From Candidatus Peregrinibacteria bacterium (GTDB taxonomy: Bacteria; Patescibacteriota; Gracilibacteria; Peribacterales; Peribacteraceae): 64,000 nucleotides of DNA. The position numbers and the translations under genes were made by a program. Below the pieces are notes generated by a model. The model was not told the origin of the DNA, did no database searches, and was given only the letters and a program-made list of their open reading frames with translations. This document shows, piece by piece, positions 60,254 to 64,000 of this stretch; positions within the stretch are counted from its first letter, which is position 1; each line of letters begins with the position of its first letter. Location: the NCBI GenBank assembly GCA_018648865.1, contig JABGQH010000013.1:186001-250000 (forward strand). The letters run 5' to 3'.

Positions 60254-62212
60254 ATGGACGTCTCTGTAAATTTGGGGCAGACAAAGTCTGCTGAAGGCAT
60301 TAAATTGATTTCGCAATCTTTTGTATCTGCACTTGGTGAACAGGTAATTCTTTTGTTGCAATTACATGCAACCCCACAAGAAGCCAAAATGATAGAAAAA
60401 GAATGCTCACTAATAGTTAAGCATTCTCTACTAGAGACAGAAGGAGAGGCATCCACAAGATTAGACGGCGTATTAAAAGAGTTAAATGGCTTGTTTAAGG
60501 GCTTTATAGTCGCAGGTAAAATCTCTGATATTCATGCAGTACTAGGGATAATAGATTCTGATAACACACTGCATATATCTCATGCTGGTAGAGCAGAGGC
60601 TTATGTAATAAGAGGTGGAGCAGCTAGTCAGATTACAGAATATACAAGAGGCAAACCAACAACTGCTTTTGTTCATATCGCTAGCGGAGCGCTAGAAACA
60701 AGAGACGTACTAATCCTAAGCACACAAAGATTACTAAGAACATTTACACCAGCACAACTGGCACAACTGGCACAGCGTGGTGATCATCTTTTAGATGATC
60801 TAAAGCTATCACTAGAAGGAGAAAAGGAAGTTGCTTCAATTGCTACGTTAGATATAGAAGGAGTTTCTATCACTTCTAAGACAAGCAAGGTAAAGCCAAT
60901 TGGAAAGACGAAAAGCAGGAGGTCTCGCAAAAAAAAGAGTTCATCTTTTGCACTCCCCTCCATTAATTCAGAGGCAATATTAGAAGGAGTAGGTTCAGCA
61001 TTTACTAAAACAAAAGAAGCACTTACAGAAGTAAATGCAGTACAAACCATGAAAGAAAAAGGAGGTGTCTTAATATCGGATTTACGTGATCCAAAAAGAA
61101 AACGCAGAGCTCACTTACTATTACTCGCAGGAATCTTAGTTGTGTTCCTAGGGATCTGGGCAGTAGTAAATATGTCTGCTTATAGCGAGCGAAGCAAAAC
61201 CAGAACAGAACTAGAGCAGATAATAGAAGAAATCGAAAAAGACATTCAAACTGCCGAGAATAGGTACCTAACAGGAGAAGTAGATTCTGCAAATGCAATA
61301 CTATTAAGGGCAGAAGAAAGAGCAAAACAAGTAATGGATAACGAGAACAAACTATTCAGAACAGAAGCACATGATTTACTAGGAAGGATAAGAACAAAGG
61401 AAGAAGAGATGAACAACGTTATTCGATTGTCTCCTAGGATGGTTGTAAACCTAGCAGCTAAAACATCAGACATTATTTCCATTGGACTAATCGGAATAGG
61501 AGACGGAGAGTTTGTAGTTCATGACCATCAGGATTCATATAGGATCTTGCTTAACTCCACAGAGGAGCCACAAAGAATTTCTGACGATGAGCTACTTACA
61601 CAAGGTGCATATTTCGATAGATACAAAACTCTTGTTTTCCAAACAAATGGAAACAGCTTAATTGAACTAGTTAATGGACAGCCAATTAACATGAAGACAG
61701 AAGATGCATCTGGCTGGATTACAGGTAGTTCAATCTGGGCATACTTAAGATACCTATACGTTCTATCTCCAGAGAACAATCAGATCTACAAATATGAGAG
61801 ATTCAGCAACCGTTACTCAGCTCCAAGCGAATACAATGTAAATGCAGATCTAAGAGACGCACTCGACATGGCAATAGATGGGAATATCTATGTCTTAAAA
61901 AAAGGAGGAGAGGTAATCAAACTATTCCGTGGCGAAGTAAAACCATTTGTAGTTAGGCAAATGCCAACTGATGCGATCAAGAGTGCAACAAAGATATTTA
62001 AAGCATTCGATGGTCACCTATATTTCTTAGACCCAATGAATAGCAGAGTAGTAGTTACTACAGATGGTGGAGACTCAGGAGAAGCATCCTACATCCGTCA
62101 GTACATACTAGAAGGTGAGATAGGAGAGCTACAGGATCTATACGTAGATGAAGACGAAACAAGACTCTATGTACTAGACGAGAAGCAACTGTATGTGATT
62201 GACTTGAAGTAA
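60254..62212 (+). CDS. Membrane protein with PP2C-like pseudophosphatase domain and outer beta-propeller-like domain
   Basis: 652 residues. The first 200 resemble a PP2C/PPM phosphatase (L-H-I-S-H-A-G-R-A-E-A-Y-V-I-R-G-G; L-E-T-R-D-V-L-I-L-S-T) but the metal Asp of G-D-S and of T-D-G are missing (H-A-G-R; S-T-Q-R). A basic linker, one membrane helix at about 287-308, a coiled coil to about 385, and a beta-rich region of repeated W/Y-V-L-x-x-x-N blocks follow. It probably senses or binds rather than dephosphorylates. Its stop overlaps the next start. Confidence 0.7.
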   Translation: MDVSVNLGQTKSAEGIKLISQSFVSALGEQVILLLQLHATPQEAKMIEKECSLIVKHSLLETEGEASTRLDGVLKELNGLFKGFIVAGKISDIHAVLGIIDSDNTLHISHAGRAEAYVIRGGAASQITEYTRGKPTTAFVHIASGALETRDVLILSTQRLLRTFTPAQLAQLAQRGDHLLDDLKLSLEGEKEVASIATLDIEGVSITSKTSKVKPIGKTKSRRSRKKKSSSFALPSINSEAILEGVGSAFTKTKEALTEVNAVQTMKEKGGVLISDLRDPKRKRRAHLLLLAGILVVFLGIWAVVNMSAYSERSKTRTELEQIIEEIEKDIQTAENRYLTGEVDSANAILLRAEERAKQVMDNENKLFRTEAHDLLGRIRTKEEEMNNVIRLSPRMVVNLAAKTSDIISIGLIGIGDGEFVVHDHQDSYRILLNSTEEPQRISDDELLTQGAYFDRYKTLVFQTNGNSLIELVNGQPINMKTEDASGWITGSSIWAYLRYLYVLSPENNQIYKYERFSNRYSAPSEYNVNADLRDALDMAIDGNIYVLKKGGEVIKLFRGEVKPFVVRQMPTDAIKSATKIFKAFDGHLYFLDPMNSRVVVTTDGGDSGEASYIRQYILEGEIGELQDLYVDEDETRLYVLDEKQLYVIDLK

Positions 62213-62592
62213 TGAAACGAGTTTTGCTATTTGGCACTTTCGACAAATTACACCTAGGGCATAGGTTTGTTATTGATCAGGCTATTAAGCGTGGCGAAGT
62301 ATTTATAGTAGTTGGTAGAGACAAAACAGTCCTCAAAATAAAAGATAAAACAGCAGCGCATTCCGAATTAGAGCGCAAAAAAGCCATAGAAACCGCATAT
62401 CCAGAGGTAAGTGTGCTACTTGGAGATGAGGAAAAGTACGAAACTCCGCTTAAAACAGTTAATCCAGACCTCATATTACTAGGATATGACCAAATGCTGC
62501 CTCCCGGCATACAGATGGAGGACATATCTTGCTCTGTTGAGCGATTAGAGTCATATTTTCCAGATAAATATAAAACAAGTAAAGCGGATTAA
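62212..62592 (+). CDS. Cytidylyltransferase-family nucleotidyltransferase (TagD/RibL-like)
   Basis: 126 residues. G-T-F-D-K-L-H-L-G-H at residues 8-17 is the HxGH site of the family; later G-R-D-K-T-V-L-K-I-K and L-L-G-Y-D-Q are typical. It would join CMP or AMP to a small phosphorylated molecule (glycerol 3-phosphate, FMN or similar). In CPR such short forms are hard to assign. Its start overlaps the preceding stop (TAATG). Confidence 0.85.
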   Translation: MKRVLLFGTFDKLHLGHRFVIDQAIKRGEVFIVVGRDKTVLKIKDKTAAHSELERKKAIETAYPEVSVLLGDEEKYETPLKTVNPDLILLGYDQMLPPGIQMEDISCSVERLESYFPDKYKTSKAD

Positions 62593-62606
62593 GGGGGCTG
62601 TAAGCA

Positions 62607-62635
62607 TTGACAAAAATAGCAAATAATGTTATTTT
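62607..62635 (+). promoter_or_regulatory. Promoter of the orphan gene at 62782
   Basis: TTGACA (62607-62612), 17-bp spacer, TATTTT (62630-62635). It is followed directly by the boxA-like leader element. Confidence 0.7.
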
Positions 62636-62642
62636 TCCGTAA

Positions 62643-62781
62643 GATGTTCTTTAACATCAGCGGAGTTCAAGTAGAGGCAAGCACCCTGCGTATTTTGTAC
62701 CCAGAGCGCTTGTCTCAATCGTTTTAAAAGAAGACAAGTCTGCGCTCACAGAATTGAGCAATTTAAGAAAGGAAGTGTGCG
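62643..62781 (+). promoter_or_regulatory. Structured 5' leader with boxA-like element and alternative hairpins
   Basis: GATGTTCTTTAACATC (62643-62658) is a perfect inverted repeat and contains TGTTCTTTAACA, 11 of 12 bases of boxA. Further on, GAGCGCTTGTCT (62704-62715) pairs with 62732-62747 with one 4-nt bulge. The same segment can pair instead with GGCAAGC (62676-62682), and CTCAAT (62714-62719) with ATTGAG (62753-62758), just before an SD-like AAAGGAAG. Such mutually exclusive pairing is typical of regulatory leaders. Confidence 0.6.
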
Positions 62782-63582
62782 ATGACTAGAAACAAAGCTA
62801 GAAAACATCGTGAGCTTTCAGCGTCTCAGGGGTCAGAAGCAATGGCTGCCTTAATTAGGGACGGGTTTGGGCCATTAGAAGCACAAGCCCTGATCGAAGA
62901 TCAAAAATTAAGGGAAGAGGTAATCCGGAAAATCCGAAGCAAATGTGTGCCTTATGGAGAGTGCACAGAAATCGAAACAGCCAGAAGAATCATGGGAAGC
63001 AATTTCTATGGTCCGAATGAGTGCTTCAGGCTTCTGGGGCAGTCTCTCTTCTCGCCGCATGATGAAAAGGTTTTGCAGCACATTCCATTCCCTCCGGAGG
63101 TTCTTGCGAGCATAAAGGACGATTATGTATTGGTAGCCATGCCGAGCATTAGCGTCCTGAAAATTCGGGAAATTATCCCGGAATTCTTTTTCAATCAAAC
63201 CGAAGGATGGTTTTCATTTGAAAAAGAAAAGTTCTCAAGGAACACATTCAATGCTCAATGGATGTTAATTCGCAGATCCTTTTCTACCGACCACAGTGAT
63301 AGATCTTGGGATGAGCAGATCGCTATCCTAGATAAGAAGAAGGTATTTGTTCTTAGTGCTTCGGCAGTAGCATTCGTGTGTGCCTTGCACTACAAAAGAA
63401 CAGGTGAAAGACTCTTCGAAAACTTCCTCAACTGCATGGATCGTACCAATGAGGGAGCTGTTGTTTCTGTTGGGCATGGCTTTAGGGACGGTGAAGGATT
63501 TAAACTTCAATTCGCTCCCTGGGAAGCACGTGGCAACCCACGAACAAGTTTGGCCATAGCGATAAGGCCGGACATCTTCTAA
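62782..63582 (+). CDS. Orphan protein of unknown function with regulated-type leader
   Basis: 266 residues, no signal or membrane segment. The N terminus is basic and helical (T-R-N-K-A-R-K-H-R-E-L), and a central block Y-G-P-N-E-C-F-R-L-L-G-Q-S-L-F-S and H-I-P-F-P-P-E-V-L is followed by alternating strands. From memory it resembles an uncharacterised family found in many copies in Parcubacteria genomes, also with long leaders; I could not check. Own promoter, SD, terminator; codon use looks more GC-rich than its neighbours. Confidence 0.7.
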   Translation: MTRNKARKHRELSASQGSEAMAALIRDGFGPLEAQALIEDQKLREEVIRKIRSKCVPYGECTEIETARRIMGSNFYGPNECFRLLGQSLFSPHDEKVLQHIPFPPEVLASIKDDYVLVAMPSISVLKIREIIPEFFFNQTEGWFSFEKEKFSRNTFNAQWMLIRRSFSTDHSDRSWDEQIAILDKKKVFVLSASAVAFVCALHYKRTGERLFENFLNCMDRTNEGAVVSVGHGFRDGEGFKLQFAPWEARGNPRTSLAIAIRPDIF

Positions 63583-63597
63583 CTCTTGAACTCCCCT

Positions 63598-63634
63598 AAG
63601 TGCCTGCCGTCGTAATGACGGTGGGCGCTTTTTT
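63598..63634 (+). terminator. Intrinsic terminator after the orphan gene
   Basis: A 14-bp stem AAGTGCCTGCCGTC/GACGGTGGGCGCTT with GU wobbles and a 5-nt loop, ending in a run of T. Confidence 0.93.
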
Positions 63635-63693
63635 AATACAGATAATTACTAACTCAGATGTATATAATACTTCTCTTTTTTCTGCTTTTCTGG

Positions 63694-63699
63694 TACAAT
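63694..63699 (+). promoter_or_regulatory. Extended -10 of the last gene (leaderless type)
   Basis: TGG-TACAAT, ending 7 nt before ATG 63707; no SD. Confidence 0.6.
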
Positions 63700-63706
63700 A
63701 ATCTGA

Positions 63707-64000
63707 ATGAAAGATACAAACACAAACAAATCTTCTGTATTAAAACAATTATTCGGTGCGGTTGTTGGGGCAACTGTCGCACTTGGGATCTATTACGTGT
63801 ACGACTTTGGGTCACCGGTAGTTAGTGCTTGGTTGATCTCTAATAAAGTTACATCAGATGAAACTCCAGTAGTAATAAATGATATAGATGAATTTGATAC
63901 AAGGTTAATCGAGTCACAGGCACGAAAAGTAGCAAGCCATAAAGCTCCAGTAGAGTTAGAAACTACAGAAGATGAAAGTGTATGGGCAAGGGAGTGGAAG
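63707..64000 (+). CDS. Membrane-anchored protein, N-terminal fragment (runs off window)
   Basis: 98 codons, open to the window edge. M-K-D-T-N-T-N-K-S-S-V-L-K is followed by a hydrophobic segment at about 14-32 and then by an acidic, Thr/Glu-rich stretch. It is a single N-terminal anchor with the rest probably outside. No domain recognisable in the visible part. Confidence 0.7.
   Translation, partial: MKDTNTNKSSVLKQLFGAVVGATVALGIYYVYDFGSPVVSAWLISNKVTSDETPVVINDIDEFDTRLIESQARKVASHKAPVELETTEDESVWAREWK

Noticed and set aside
60103-60294. 63-codon plus-strand frame before 60254
   Set aside because: It overlaps the better-supported gene start in another frame and shows no motif.
1-64000. Alternative genetic code (TGA as Gly or Trp; TAG as sense)
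   Set aside because: TGA ends nrdR and two receiver genes at natural C termini; TAG ends gltX and pyrC. All listed genes read through normally under the standard code, except the single TAG in the SLH gene.

Overview
The window looks like chromosome from a small-genome bacterium of the Candidate Phyla Radiation (Patescibacteria); a Peregrinibacteria-like lineage is my best guess, from gene style only. Supporting signs are an AT-rich sequence, short spacers, many start codons without a Shine-Dalgarno (SD) site, a palindromic repeat of the kind that translates as LPAGRQA (common in CPR assemblies), many large secreted proteins of unknown family, and housekeeping genes that match broad bacterial families. 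TAA, TAG and TGA all end recognisable genes, so the standard code applies. No rRNA, CRISPR array or transposase is visible; one tRNA gene (Leu, UAG) is present.

Layout. 0-8.6 kb: housekeeping (secA start, tsaB, glycosyltransferase, ftsW-murG, cyclophilin lipoprotein, gltX, murB, a two-OB-fold ssb). 8.8-17.9 kb: an operon of five large Cys-containing exported proteins of unknown family, ending in a type IV prepilin-like protein. 18.6-25.5 kb: dnaE, tsaC, nrdR, aspS. 25.5-29.7 kb: an unusual island with three duplicated single-gene cassettes for degenerate response-regulator receiver proteins (promoter, boxA-like element, SD, gene, hairpin, terminator), a CPBP-type protease homologue, and three paralogous helical proteins each behind a TTGACA promoter placed for a leaderless mRNA. 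29.7-34.1 kb: TPM and LemA proteins, a thrombospondin type 3 repeat surface protein, a DUF2339 protein. 34.2-34.5 kb: tRNA-Leu beside broken copies of its own 5' part, one interrupted by a REP-like palindrome. 34.5-36.4 kb: an S-layer-homology protein gene with internal duplications and one in-frame TAG. 36.5-41 kb: O-antigen-ligase-like, MBOAT and SGNH-like genes for surface glycan work. 41-51 kb: a 57-residue membrane protein, mfd, dnaN with a DnaA-box cluster (candidate oriC), a sugar nucleotidyltransferase, a ComEC-type hydrolase domain, an LPXTG protein, a flippase. 51-64 kb: pyrB, pyrC, then a DUF1704/MATCAP-like metallopeptidase, an ATP-grasp ligase and an M20 peptidase, then Nudix, HAD, RNase J, a PP2C-like membrane protein, a nucleotidyltransferase, and an orphan gene with a long structured leader.

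Two expression styles coexist. Most transcription-unit heads carry a -10-like hexamer ending 6-8 nt before the start codon and no SD, which predicts leaderless or nearly leaderless mRNAs, in some cases with TTG and perhaps ATA starts. Five isolated genes (three receivers, the 57-residue protein, the gene at 62782) instead have a promoter, a true 5' leader, an SD-like site, codon use that looks unlike their neighbours, and their own intrinsic terminator. Four of these five leaders carry a sequence close to the rRNA antitermination element boxA at the predicted transcript start. This second class and the peptidase/ATP-grasp/peptidase cluster are the best candidates for undescribed biology here.
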